DNA of 64,000 nucleotides from Allomyces macrogynus ATCC 38327 (Eukaryota > Blastocladiomycota > Blastocladiomycetes > Blastocladiales > Blastocladiaceae): positions 897,448 through 961,447 of the forward strand of contig GG745346.1 of assembly GCA_000151295.1 (NCBI GenBank), read 5' to 3'. The notes beneath the pieces were generated by a model. That model searched no databases and was not told the origin of the DNA. It saw only the letters and a list, made by a program, of their open reading frames with translations. The first letter of the stretch is position 1, and each line of letters begins with the position of its first letter. This document shows, piece by piece, positions 43,562-54,000 of this stretch. The translations under genes and the position numbers were made by a program.

Positions 43562-46500
43562 ATGTCGGCCAAGCAATTCCTTGCCGAGCTCGAGGCCGAA
43601 GGCGCCGACCTCGACCCGATGCGCGTCGACGACCCACAGACCTCGCGCCGGATCGCCGACCGCGAATCCGCCTACCACGCGCGCCGCCGCGACCGCGCGC
43701 TCTCGCCCGACCGCGCCGACGTCTTTGCTGCCGGTGGCTCCTCGACCGACGCCAATGGCGGCCGGTCTTATGCCGAAGTCATGAAACTCGCGGAAATCGA
43801 CCGCGAGGAGCACCGCGTGCGGCAGGAACTCGCGCGCCGCGAGCGCGAGGACGTCGATATGGACCGCCCGCCCGTGGTTCCCGGCGAACCCGTCGTCCAG
43901 GAAACGCCGCGCCGCCGCGCGCGCCGGTGGGACCAGACGCCCGTGGCCCCGCCGACCGACAATGGTGCTGCTGTTTCCGTTGCGAAATCGTCGTGGGACG
44001 CCGAGGAGCCGTCGGCGCACAAGCCGTCCCGGTGGGACGAGACGCCGCGCGCAGCCCCCTCGACGGGCGACGGCGTCACGCCGCGCAAGCGGTCGCGGTG
44101 GGACGAGACGCCTGTGGCCGTGACGCGGTCGCGATGGGATGAGACTCCGCGCGTCGATGCGACCCCGGGTGGGACCGCGGCGAAACGGTCGCGGTGGGAC
44201 GAGACGCCCGTAAACGTGAACTCGAATGCGGCCGGTGGGGTCATGGCGACACCGAGTGCTGCTGCTGCGTCGGGCGTCCCGCAGACGCCGCTCGCATTCA
44301 TGCCGAACGCAACGACGGAAATGGAGTTGCGCAACATGCCGCAGTCGGACGCGGAACTCGATGCGCTCTTACCCGCTGAGGGGTACCGGATTCTTGAACC
44401 GCCGGTAAGTTACGTGCCGATCCGCACGCCCGCACGCAAGATCACGGCAACCCCCGCGCATACGGGGTTCCATATCCCCGAGGACGGGTCCGGCCCGCGC
44501 GCCTCGGACATGCCGGCTGTCGCGGCCGCGGCGCTCGTTGACTTGCCGATGCTCAAGCAAGAGGACATGCAGTTCTTTGGCAAGTTGCTCGAGGACCGCG
44601 ACGAGGCCGCGCTCTCGATTGACGAGCTCAAGGAGCGCAAGATTCTGCGGCTGTTGCTGAAAATCAAGAACGGGACCCCACCGGTCCGTAAAGTCGCACT
44701 GCGGCAAATCACCGACAAGGCGCGCGATTTTGGGCCGGGACCGCTCTTCAACCAGATTTTGCCGTTGCTCATGTCGCCGGCGCTCGAGGACCAGGAGCGG
44801 CACTTGCTCGTCAAGGTCATTGATCGCGTGCTCTATAAGCTCGACGACCTGGTGCGCCCGTACGTGCACAAGATCCTGGTCGTGATTGAGCCGCTCTTGA
44901 TTGACGAGGACTACTATGCGCGCGTGGAAGGCCGCGAGATTATCAGCAACCTGGCGAAAGCCGCGGGTCTGGCCACGATGATTGCGACGATGCGGCCCGA
45001 TATCGACCACGTCGACGAGTACGTTCGCAATACGACGGCGCGCGCGTTTGCTGTGGTCGCGTCGGCGCTCGGGATCCCGGCGCTGCTGCCGTTCCTCAAG
45101 GCCGTGTGCCGGTCGAAAAAGTCGTGGCAGGCGCGGCATACGGGCGCCAAGATCATTCAGCAGATTGCCGTGCTCATGGGGTGTGCGGTGCTCCCGCACC
45201 TCAAGAATTTGGTGGCTGCGCTCGTCGACGCCGTCGAGGACAAGGATCAGCAAAAAGTGCGCACCATGGCGGCGCTCGCGCTTGCCGCACTCGCCGAGGC
45301 CGCACACCCGTACGGGATCGAGTCGTTTGATATCGTGATCCAGCCGCTCTGGGAGGGCGTGCGCAAGCACCGCGGCAAGGGGCTCGCTGCGTTTTTGAAG
45401 GCGATTGGGTCGCTGATCCCGCTCATGGATACCGAGGCTGCCGCCTACTACACTGAGGAAGTCATGTCGGTGGTCGTGCGCGAGTTTCAGTCGCCCGACG
45501 ACGAAATGCGCAAGGTCGTGCTCAAGGTCGTCAAGCAGTGTGTGGCCACGGACGGGATCGAGCCCGACTATGTACGCCGGCAAGTGCTCGACGAATTTTT
45601 CCGGCATTTTTGGGTGCGACGTATGGCGCTCGACCGGCGTAACGCAAAACCGCTCGTCGAAACGACCGTGGAATTGGCCAAGAAGGCCGGCGTCGGCGTT
45701 GTGCTCGACCGGCTCGTGCCGGACCTCAAGGACGAGTCGGAAGCGTTCCGCAAGATGGTCATGGACGCGCTCGAGCAGATTGTGGCGGCCATGGGGCTCG
45801 CCGACGTGGATGACGAGCTCGAGGCGAGGTTGATTGACGGCATGTTGTTTGCGTTTCAGGAGCAGACGACCGAGGACGTGGTCATGCTCAATGCGTTTGG
45901 CACCGTCGTGAATGCGCTCGGCACGCGCGTGCACCCGTACCTCGCCCAGATCTTCTCGATGCTCAAGTGGCGGCTCGCCAACAAGTCAGCCAAGGTCCGG
46001 CAGCAGACGGCCGACCTTGTGGCGCGGATTGCCGTCGTATTGCGCACGTGCGGCGAAGAGGGCATGCTCAGCAACCTTGGCCAGATCTTTTACGAGAACC
46101 TCGGCGAAGAGTACCCGGAGGTGCTCGGCAGTATTCTCGGCGCGCTCAAGGCCGTCGTGAACGTGATTGGCATGGCCAACATGGAACCGCCGATTCGCGA
46201 CTTGCTGCCGCGACTCACGCCCATCCTGCGCAACCGGCACGAAAAGGTGCAGGAAAACGTGATCGACTTGGTCGGTCGTATCGCCGACCGCGGCGCCGAG
46301 CACGTGGCCGCACGCGAGTGGATGCGCATTTGCTTTGAGCTGCTCGATATGCTCAAGGCGCACAGGAAGGCGATTCGGCGCGCGGCCGTCAACACGTTTG
46401 GGTACATCGCCAAGGCGATTGGGCCGCAGGACGTGCTCGGCACGCTGCTCAGCAACCTCAAGGTGCAGGAGCGGCAGAACCGCGTGTGCACGACGGTCGC

Positions 46501-47068
46501 GATTGCTATTGTCGCCGAGACGTGTTCGCCGTTTACCGTCTTGCCAGCGCTCATGTGCGAGTACCGCGTGCCGGAACTGAACGTGCAGAACGGCGTGCTC
46601 AAGTCGCTCAGCTTCATGTTCGAGTACATTGGCGAAATGGGCAAGGACTACGTCTATGCCGTGACCCCGCTGCTCGAGGACGCATTGATTGACCGCGACT
46701 TGGTGCACCGGCAGACGGCGTGCACGACAGTCAAGCACTTGGCGCTCGGCGTTGCCGGGCTCAACTGCGAGGACGCCATGGTGCACTTGCTCAATCACGT
46801 CTGGCCCAATATCTTCGAAACGTCGCCGCACGTCATCAATGCTGTCATGGACGCGATCGAGGCGCTGCGTGTCGCGCTGGGGCCCGGCGTGCTGATCAAC
46901 TACGTCGTGCAGGGCCTGTTCCACCCGGCGCGCCGCGTGCGCGAGGTCTACTGGAAGATTTACAACGCCATGTACATTGGCGCGCAGGATGCACTTGTGC
47001 CGTACTACCCGCGCATCGCCAGCGACGAGCGCAACCGGTGGGCACGCGACGAGTTGTATTATTTCTAG
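43562..47068 (+). CDS. SF3B1: Splicing factor 3B subunit 1 (SF3B1/Hsh155/Prp10)
   Basis: Intronless, 1168 residues; human SF3B1 is 1304. Core U2 snRNP subunit that clamps the branch-site helix in the nucleus. The N-terminal region carries the U2AF-ligand-motif-like repeats: one RWDQTP and four RWDETP between about residues 122 and 220. It then holds [19 protein letters not shown], the region before the HEAT solenoid. The HEAT repeats fill about 330-1160. The branch-site pocket region is conserved: [20 protein letters not shown] and [20 protein letters not shown], including the lysine equivalent to human K700. [18 protein letters not shown] and the end, VPYYPRI...[11 protein letters not shown], are also typical. 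The lack of introns contrasts with most genes here. The start ATG lies in a good context (GCCGCCATGTCG). Confidence 0.97.
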   Translation: MSAKQFLAELEAEGADLDPMRVDDPQTSRRIADRESAYHARRRDRALSPDRADVFAAGGSSTDANGGRSYAEVMKLAEIDREEHRVRQELARREREDVDMDRPPVVPGEPVVQETPRRRARRWDQTPVAPPTDNGAAVSVAKSSWDAEEPSAHKPSRWDETPRAAPSTGDGVTPRKRSRWDETPVAVTRSRWDETPRVDATPGGTAAKRSRWDETPVNVNSNAAGGVMATPSAAAASGVPQTPLAFMPNATTEMELRNMPQSDAELDALLPAEGYRILEPPVSYVPIRTPARKITATPAHTGFHIPEDGSGPRASDMPAVAAAALVDLPMLKQEDMQFFGKLLEDRDEAALSIDELKERKILRLLLKIKNGTPPVRKVALRQITDKARDFGPGPLFNQILPLLMSPALEDQERHLLVKVIDRVLYKLDDLVRPYVHKILVVIEPLLIDEDYYARVEGREIISNLAKAAGLATMIATMRPDIDHVDEYVRNTTARAFAVVASALGIPALLPFLKAVCRSKKSWQARHTGAKIIQQIAVLMGCAVLPHLKNLVAALVDAVEDKDQQKVRTMAALALAALAEAAHPYGIESFDIVIQPLWEGVRKHRGKGLAAFLKAIGSLIPLMDTEAAAYYTEEVMSVVVREFQSPDDEMRKVVLKVVKQCVATDGIEPDYVRRQVLDEFFRHFWVRRMALDRRNAKPLVETTVELAKKAGVGVVLDRLVPDLKDESEAFRKMVMDALEQIVAAMGLADVDDELEARLIDGMLFAFQEQTTEDVVMLNAFGTVVNALGTRVHPYLAQIFSMLKWRLANKSAKVRQQTADLVARIAVVLRTCGEEGMLSNLGQIFYENLGEEYPEVLGSILGALKAVVNVIGMANMEPPIRDLLPRLTPILRNRHEKVQENVIDLVGRIADRGAEHVAAREWMRICFELLDMLKAHRKAIRRAAVNTFGYIAKAIGPQDVLGTLLSNLKVQERQNRVCTTVAIAIVAETCSPFTVLPALMCEYRVPELNVQNGVLKSLSFMFEYIGEMGKDYVYAVTPLLEDALIDRDLVHRQTACTTVKHLALGVAGLNCEDAMVHLLNHVWPNIFETSPHVINAVMDAIEALRVALGPGVLINYVVQGLFHPARRVREVYWKIYNAMYIGAQDALVPYYPRIASDERNRWARDELYYF

Positions 47069-47591
47069 GTTCGGATAGGGAGTTGGCGTCGTTCGTGTCG
47101 GTTTCAGAGGCTCGCAATGAACAATGGATTGACGGATTTTCTTTGTTGTTTTCGAGCGAACGAGCGGGAGACAAGCGCGAGAGACGCGTTGCAGCCCCAA
47201 GCAAAGTTCCGCTCCCACCTCGCCAAATCGTCGCCCAGCCGTTTGCGCGTACGAGCTCGACATCGGCACCCAGCTTAGCAACAACAGCAACTTGGCGCAT
47301 TTTGCTTGTCGGGCAGGTCTCTGCTCTGCACAAGCGACCCGCAGACTCGCCGCTTGAATTTTGTCCACACGCGACCCCCAGCCCAGCGCCCCGACCGCGA
47401 CCAACTGCGTCCAGCCGCTGGCCCAAGTCAATCGACCTGCCCCTTTCCCGCTCGTTCGTCTTCTCTCTCCTTTCCGGCGCCACGATTTCTCGGTCGATCT
47501 GTATTAGGGGCCACCCGCACCATCCCGCACGCCGTTCTCTGAGCCGCGCCTGTCTTTACGCCAACAATTTCCCTCCCACCACGACTCCACC
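47069..47591. other. Intergenic, SF3B1 3' / UNC119 5'
   Basis: Flanks of two genes on the same strand. The last 200 bp are C/T rich as for a 5' UTR. No gene seen. Confidence 0.4.
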
Positions 47592-48596
47592 ATGCCCATC
47601 CTCAAAGTCCCTGGCCTCAAGTCCGCCGGCTCCGCATCGTCCATGAAGTCCGGCAGCAAGTCGCCGTCCGCGTCCGGCAGCGCCGCGTCGAGTGCTGGAT
47701 CTTTGCCGTCAGGCGGCGGGCGCACCTACTCGCCCGCCGACGTGCTCAAGTGCGTCTTTCCTTGGGCCATTCCAAAAGCACCCTCCGCTCCAAGCTGATC
47801 GATCCGCACGCGAGGATAGGTTCAAGAAGCCGACGCCCGGGTTCCTCGTGCCGTTCCAGACGAGCCCGCCTGTGCAGTTTCTCGCGTTCACGATCAAGGA
47901 CAAGAAGTCAGGCCACGTGTTTTTCGAGACGAAGCGGCCGGACCTTAATGCCGGCACGGTCGTGCCGCTCGCCGACCTCGTCGTGCCCGACGGGCTTGAT
48001 CCGGACATGCTCCGCACGGTGAGCCCACTGGCTCGGCGCGAAAAGTGGTGTTGGCATCGAATCTGACGCACCCGGTGTCCGACGTAGGTCAACTACGACT
48101 TTGGCGCTGACTTTCTCGACTGCGCAACCGTCAGCACGTCGTACGCATCCCTCTTTCCTCGCTTGGCAAACGCACCCCACTTCACCCAACAGCACGCGCT
48201 CCGCTCTACTCCTCGAAACGCCCCCATCCCACCGCTCCACCTTACTGACCCGTGCCGCACCTCACACCTAGCCTCGTCTTTGCCGTGGGCGCTCGCCCCG
48301 TCTCCACCTTCCGCATGATCGAGCGGCACTACTTTGGCGACCAGCTCATCAAGTCGTTTGACTTCACGTTTGGGTTCGGGATCCCGCACTCGGTCAACAC
48401 ATGGGAGTCGGTCTACGAGGTGCCGCCCATCGACAAGAAGCTGCGCGCCAAGATGATCGCCGAGCCGCGCAAGACCATGGCCGACTCGTTCTACTTTGTC
48501 GACGACAAGCTCGTCATGCACCACAAGGCCACGTTCGAGTTTTCGGTGCCGGCCGCGGCCGCGGCGGTGGGACGGCTGGGAGGCGGTGGCGAGTGA
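47592..48596 (+). CDS. UNC119: UNC119 lipid-binding chaperone
   Basis: About 244 residues; human UNC119 is 240. Four exons: 47592-47749, 47820-48018, 48088-48140 and 48272-48596; introns are 70, 69 and 131 bp. It has the GMP-PDE delta / UNC119 beta-sandwich that extracts myristoylated proteins from membranes and delivers them to cilia, with release by Arl3. The N-terminus is Ser/Gly rich and then YSPADVLK, like the TPEDVL of homologues. Diagnostic UNC119 blocks follow: FLAFTIKDKKSGHVFFETKR, VNYDFGADFLDCATV, FAVGARPVSTFRMIERHYFG, IKSFDFTFGFGIPHSVNTWE and MADSFYFVDDKLVMHHKATF. The FRMIERHYF motif distinguishes it from PDE6D. Exon 3 is only 53 nt and is needed to join the frames. The protein implies a ciliary or flagellar trafficking system, as expected for a zoospore-forming fungus. 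Confidence 0.93.
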
Positions 48597-48672
48597 TACG
48601 GTTGGTCGCGTCGGCATGGACAACGGGTGGAGGAGCATCCGACGACGGTCTCCTGCACAGGTTGGACGCGCT

Positions 48673-48691
48673 GGGGGGGGGGGGGGGGGGG
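48673..48691. repeat. Homopolymer of 19 G
   Basis: Uninterrupted G run just downstream of UNC119. It may form a quadruplex and its length may be misread. Confidence 0.9.
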
Positions 48692-48988
48692 TGATAGTGC
48701 AGGGCCGTGCACGGCGGCGCTATGCATTGTTTCTCGTCGACGGTGTTTGTTGGAGTTTGGATGGATTGCATTGCACATGTTTTTTACGTTGGCAGCCGCT
48801 CTCGGGGGAGGGCTGTGTTCGCATTTGGCACGCCGTGAGCGGCATGCACGCGAAATTGCGTCGCCTTAGTCCCACGTTGCGAAATCCCTGGCTGAAATGA
48901 CCAGAATTGCCGAGCATTTGGCTCTCAGAACAAGGACAGGCCGACCAGTGAGTACTTAGTAGTTCGACAAACTGTTCGACCGCGACCA

Positions 48989-49181
48989 AATGTCATTTGG
49001 CCACGACCAAATCCGTCAGCCTAGTCCTTGAACTGGTGTTTGTGTGTCATGGAACATCGGCCCATAATCAACGTGGCGGAGAGAGTGGTCTCTACCACAG
49101 CTTGTGTTTGTGTGAGGATGCGCTGCCAACTCGTCAGCGGCCGCAAGCCGAACGTGCTTCCGCTGATCACGACAGGAGGAC
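48989..49181. repeat. Inverted repeat, left arm (about 190 bp)
   Basis: This arm, beginning TGTCATTTGGCCACGACC and running through CGGCCCATAATCAACGTGG to GATCACGACAGGAGGAC, reappears in reverse complement at 50707-50885. I estimate roughly 85-90 percent identity by eye, with small indels. The outer ends read TGTCATT...AATGACA. I saw no clear target-site duplication. The arms enclose about 1.5 kb. Confidence 0.8.
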
Positions 49182-49338
49182 AACAACAGTCCGCATAGAA
49201 AAAGGATAGGTATCGAAATATCGAACGAAACTATGTACAAACCTGACGGTGCGCCAATCATGGCCAACCGACACAAATCACTCCGCGGCACATGGTTGCG
49301 ACGAAAGAGCAATGAGACGGGAATCGAAGAAAGAGCAA

Positions 49339-49340
49339 GG

Positions 49341-49426
<86 letters not shown>

Positions 49427-49452
49427 TCGGAAATCGGAAATCGGAAATCGGG
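49339..49452. repeat. Heptanucleotide tandem repeat GGAAACC/GGAAATC
   Basis: About 16 copies of a 7-bp unit. Mostly GGAAACC, switching to GGAAATC in the last three or four copies. It is not a telomere repeat type I know. Because 7 is not a multiple of 3, it makes open frames on both strands with a repeating pattern; these are not genes. Confidence 0.9.
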
Positions 49453-49526
49453 AATCACACAAACAAAGAGCAGGAAAAGCTTGGATAAGGTCGGGGCCGT
49501 CGAGACAAGGAAACGAATCGAGGGAT

Positions 49527-49558
49527 GGGGGGGGGGGAGAGAGAGAGAGAGAGAGAGA
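49527..49558. repeat. G run followed by (GA)n
   Basis: Eleven G followed by about ten GA units, within the region between the inverted repeat arms. Confidence 0.85.
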
Positions 49559-49760
49559 AAACGGGAAAGAAGCAACGGCACAAACAGGTGCACGAACTCG
49601 TACGAGCTCGAGAAATCACGGGGAGTCAACGCAGAACAAAAACGGGAACAAGCACCAGAACGCCTTGAAGAAGCAGAGCACGGCTCAATCACTTGTCGTG
49701 CGCCGCGATGCACTTCACGGGCGCGGAACGTGCGCGGCGATGTACCGCGCGAGCGCCAAG

Positions 49761-50460
49761 TCAACGCGCGCCATGCGCGCGCAGCGCTGCGGCCTCATAG
49801 TCATCAGAGAGTCGCGTGAACGTCGCGCCAATCGTAATGACCAGGTTCCTGGGCGCCGTCAGGTTGACTGCCGAGAACGCAGCCACGTCGTGCGCGAGAT
49901 GCTTGACGAGCACGTCAAACACGGCGCGGCGCTCGGGTGTCAGGTGCGATGCGAGCACCTTGTCAAACGCCTCGGCAAACGCCGACTCGGCCTCGGCGGC
50001 GGCGTGGGCCGCACCATGCGCATCGTGCACAGCGGCCAGAGCGTGCGCCGCGGCCGTGTCCAGCAGCGGCGTCGCCATGTTGCGCAGCACTTCCTTGATC
50101 AGCGACCCGATCACCAGAGCCATGTCGTTGCGCTGCTTGGCCAGAGTCGGGAACCGCGCCGCAAAATCCTCGGGGAACGCCCCGTCGCCCTCAATCGCCG
50201 CCACAATGATCGAGTCGCGCGCCGTCGAGTCCAAACTAGTCCGGGAGATGCCCTCGACCTGGCCCACATCGAGCCGGCGCATCTGGTCGCACGCACACTC
50301 GACACGTGAGCAGATCAACGGCTCCCGCCGTGTCCTTGCGCGCACACTCGCCGTTGGTGCCCATTGGCTCGGTGATCAGGCTCTTGAAGCAGAACGTCTC
50401 CCACTTGTGCTTGTACTCGGCAAACACCAAGTGGCCGACCTTGTTGTTGGTCTTGGCCGG
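49761..50460 (-). pseudogene. RhoGAP-domain remnant between inverted repeats
   Basis: Broken gene fragment. On the minus strand, VECACDQMRRLDVGQVEGIS followed by RTSLDSTARDSII resembles the start of a RhoGAP domain, with the arginine-finger region GIxRxSG reading GISRTSL. Further on, DMALVIGSLIKEVLRNMATP and FSAVNLTAPRNLVITIGATF resemble the later RhoGAP helices, where homologues have MTxxNLAIVFGP. The frame upstream (NKVGHLVFAEYKHKWETFCF to GECARKDTAGAVD) is offset by one base from the RhoGAP frame near 50290-50330. It has no initiating ATG before a stop near 50563. The 5' part of any parent gene is missing, since the right arm of an inverted repeat begins at 50707. I judge it a truncated, frameshifted copy; a real gene with an undetected 5' exon is the alternative. 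Confidence 0.55.
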
Positions 50461-50706
50461 AGCCTTGGCTGACCGCCGCAGTGACGAAGTGGCCGCCAGC
50501 GAATTGCATGAACCCGTGGCTCGGCTACGACATTGATTTCGGGATGATAGCTGTCCCTTGGTCGGCTGTCAAGCTGATTCTCAAACTGTAACGCTGTTCA
50601 CAGCTTCCACTCCCTCGTCTTTGTGAACTTTGCGTCGTGTTCGACTAGTCTTTGGCGCTGGACCGCGCGAAACCTGTCAATGCAGTAAACCACCCTCTTT
50701 GCGCAC

Positions 50707-50885
50707 GTCCTCCTGTCATGATCAGCACGTTCGGCTTGCGGTCGTTGACGAATTGGCAGCGCATCGTCACACAAGCTGTGGTAGAGACCACTCTCTCCGC
50801 CACGTTGATTATGGGCCGGTGTTCCATGACCCACAAATACCAGTCCAAGGACTAGGCTGACGGACGTGGGCGTGGCCGAATGACA
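50707..50885. repeat. Inverted repeat, right arm
   Basis: Reverse complement partner of 48989-49181. The outer end reads AATGACA. Between this arm and the adenylate cyclase stop at 51073 I see nothing. Confidence 0.8.
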
Positions 50886-51072
50886 GTTGATCGGCGGGGG
50901 CTCCTTCCCCATCGCCGTCGTCCAGCTCGCTTGCGCATCATAAATGTCACACCAGAAGTATCTTCATACCACCCGCGGTTGTATTGCAAGACCAGCTACA
51001 TCCGCTATCTAACAAGTAAATACATGCGCCCATCCTCCACGAACTCGCGCGTTCCCCGGTGCATTGCGCTCA

Positions 51073-54000
51073 CTATTGATCCGGTCGCGGCGGCATGAGC
51101 GGGGGCGGCAGGTGCGCCCATGTTGAGGACGCGGGGGAGGGAGCCTGCGACCAGCGCAGGCTCACGAGCTCGAGGGCTTGCGCGACGTAGTGCGGGTTCG
51201 TGTGCACCATGTTGATCAGCGACTGCAGCAGCGGCTGCTGATGGTGCGCGAGCTCTTGCATGTGCAACGACGCGACGACGTTCTGTGGAAGGCAGGAAGT
51301 GAGTGGGTGCGGCAGTCTAATGGCTGTCTGCGTTCGCGAAACGGACCTCGAGCCGCTGCACCAGCGACGCCAGGAAATACGGGTAGGTCGCGAGCACGAT
51401 TTGGCTCGTGCCCAACCAGTCCAGCCGATCCCCTGGAGCGACTGGGTGGCCCGCTACGGCCGCTTCGAGACGGTGGACAAGGATCAGGAGGTGCCGCACT
51501 TGGTCGACAATCGGCGGTTCGGGCTCGAGTGGGACCAAGTCAGTCATTGGCTACAGGGAGCGATACGAGGCACAAGGTGAGTAATGTTTCCATGGAACAG
51601 AACACAGCTGAGGTATCACGCAGAAAACGCACCGAGCCAGTCGGCAAACACACGTCGCTCGGCGCCACCTGCGGCGATCCCGGTCCATCCAGCCCGCGCT
51701 GACTGACCGGCGACGCTTCCGACCCCGTCATTGACGCCGACACCGCGTCCGGGCTCGTCACCACCTTCTCTTCGACCGCCACGACCCCACGCAGGTACGG
51801 AAACCGTGCACGCAGCGACCGCGGGAACACGACCCAGAGCGTTTCCGGGTTCTCAAGTCCCTTGAGCGACACCTCGCCGACCTTGAAAGTATCCATGCCG
51901 AGTTGACGAAGCTGCTGCGCGGCCTCGACCTTGGCCGGATCGAGCGCCGGTGGGGACGTGGCCGATGCACTCGACACGTCACTTTCGCGGTCGGACCCGG
52001 CACCTCCAGGGCCTGGGAACCCGCCGTCGTCGGGCACGCCCAAGTCGCTGGCGCCGCCCGATGGCGGCGCGCACATGCCGTCAAGCCCAATGACGCCGTA
52101 CTCTTCGAGCTCGTTGAGGACGTCGGCGGAAATGGTGATTTCGCCGCCGTCGGCTGAGGAGCTGATACGGGCCGACCGGTTGACCATTCTACGCGCCACG
52201 AGGAAGGAGTCAGTCAGTTAGGATTGGCGAGACACCGCGAAGAGCGAGCGAAGTAAACGCACCGGCCAAAGTAATCCATCCGGCCCGTGATCGGGTCGCG
52301 CTCGCACGACGGTTGCCCGCAGTGAATGCCCATGCGCACGCGAATCCCACGGAAGATGACAAGTTCGTCGGTGACCGCAGCCTCACCCTGCGTCTGCGGC
52401 GTAAGTCTGTCCTCCGAGTAATACGCCGAGTTGGCCGCCGACCCATGTGCCGGCAACGTGCCCGCGGCGTCCTCGTCCTCTTCTTCGTCCACCACCGCGC
52501 GCGGTACCTTAACCTCAGCCGCCTCGGGCGACTCGAGCAATTCGCGCGGCCAATCGACGAGCATCAGCTGCTCCTGCACGGTCAAGCACCACTGCGCGGC
52601 ATGAAACACGGTTGGGAACGCGACCATGAACGCATCCCCCTCGGTCTTGACCTCGTACCCGCGGCCGACCGTTCGCAGCAGCCGACGAAATAGCGCATTG
52701 TGCTGCTTGATCGCCGCCTGCATCGCCGCCGGCCGCGTCTCCCACAGTCGCGTCGACCCCTTGATATCTGTGAACACGAGAGCAACATGGCCCGTCGGCG
52801 GATCCACCTCGCGCTCCAGCCGCATCAATGTCCGATCCAGAATCTCCGACGGCGGATCGACGGGAATTGGCGGAATGTACCGCCGCGTCGCCTGCGCTCC
52901 GCGGGACGTGACCCCGAGCGCGCGACGAGCAAACGTGCGGGACATGGTCATCGTCCGGCGCGTCGTCTTACGGTACAGCGAACGGAGCGCAATGACAACA
53001 ATCGCGCCGCCACCGGGCGGTGCCGCGTCGGCGACCGACGTGTTGGGTGTCGCGTACCCTGACGCGATATCACGCAATCGTTCTGCAGCGAGCATCGGGT
53101 CGGCCATGTGCTGGCGCACGATATCGACGGCGGTCTGCGGAGCGACACGGTCAAGGACCGACCGCGTGAGCAGAATCACAAACTCATCAGAATCGCCAAT
53201 GTCCATTTCGTAGAGGCTCGGGAGGGCGTTGACGAGCGGCATCAGTGCGTAGCAGCCGAATTGCCGCGTCGCATCGACCGACCCTTGGACCTTGCCGTCC
53301 TTGTCGAGCCACATGGCTCCGCCCTGAGCGGTGTCGGCGGCGGCGGCGGCGGTGTCGGCCATTTGACCGAGCACGCGGTACCGCTCGCGCGGGTTCATGG
53401 CCGTGTGCAGCGTCGACACGACCGAGGCTTGCCCGCCGCGGCATACGATGGCCGCGGACGTGCCGACATTGGCGATATACAGTTTGAGCCCGAGCAGGTA
53501 CGCGACGACGCCGTTACACCCGACGTACGCTTGCCGCAGTTTCGCGGTCGGGTCGACGAGCGTCGTCGCCGACTGCGGCGACCCGGTGTCGACGGCCGAT
53601 GGTAGCATTCCCATGCTCGCGGAACTCGGACTGCTCGCCGCGCCCGACCCGGACATGGTCCCGCCAACTCCACTCCCGCCGCCCGGCGCGATATTCGCGC
53701 CAAACTCATGGTTGAGCCTCAAGAACGTGGTGCGCAGCGCAACCCCAACGTCCTGCGCACGCACGAGATCTTCGGCGAGCGCCGGGTAAAACCGGTCGGT
53801 CAAGTGCTTGACGAGCAATTCGCTGGCCCCCGAGGTGCTATCAAACAGGGCAAACAGGTACTCGTCCTGGTCGTGGAACCCGCGCGCGCGCGCGACGGCC
53901 AGGTCGCGGCACACGAGCGGCTGCGGGTCGGCGGTAATCACGTCGGCGATCCCGTACGAGACGAACCCGACTTCGGATATGGCGGTGCGTACGCGGCGGT

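Noticed and set aside
44369..47431. Long minus-strand frames (521 and 481 codons) opposite SF3B1
   Set aside because: Shadow frames of a well-identified gene.
49339..49452. Telomere repeat or CRISPR-like array
   Set aside because: Units are 7 bp with no spacers and are internal to the contig; a simple satellite explains it.
49233..50309. 358-codon plus-strand frame through the heptanucleotide repeat
   Set aside because: Starts in repeat DNA, its NRKPETG repeats come from the 7-bp unit, and its end overlaps the RhoGAP remnant in antisense.
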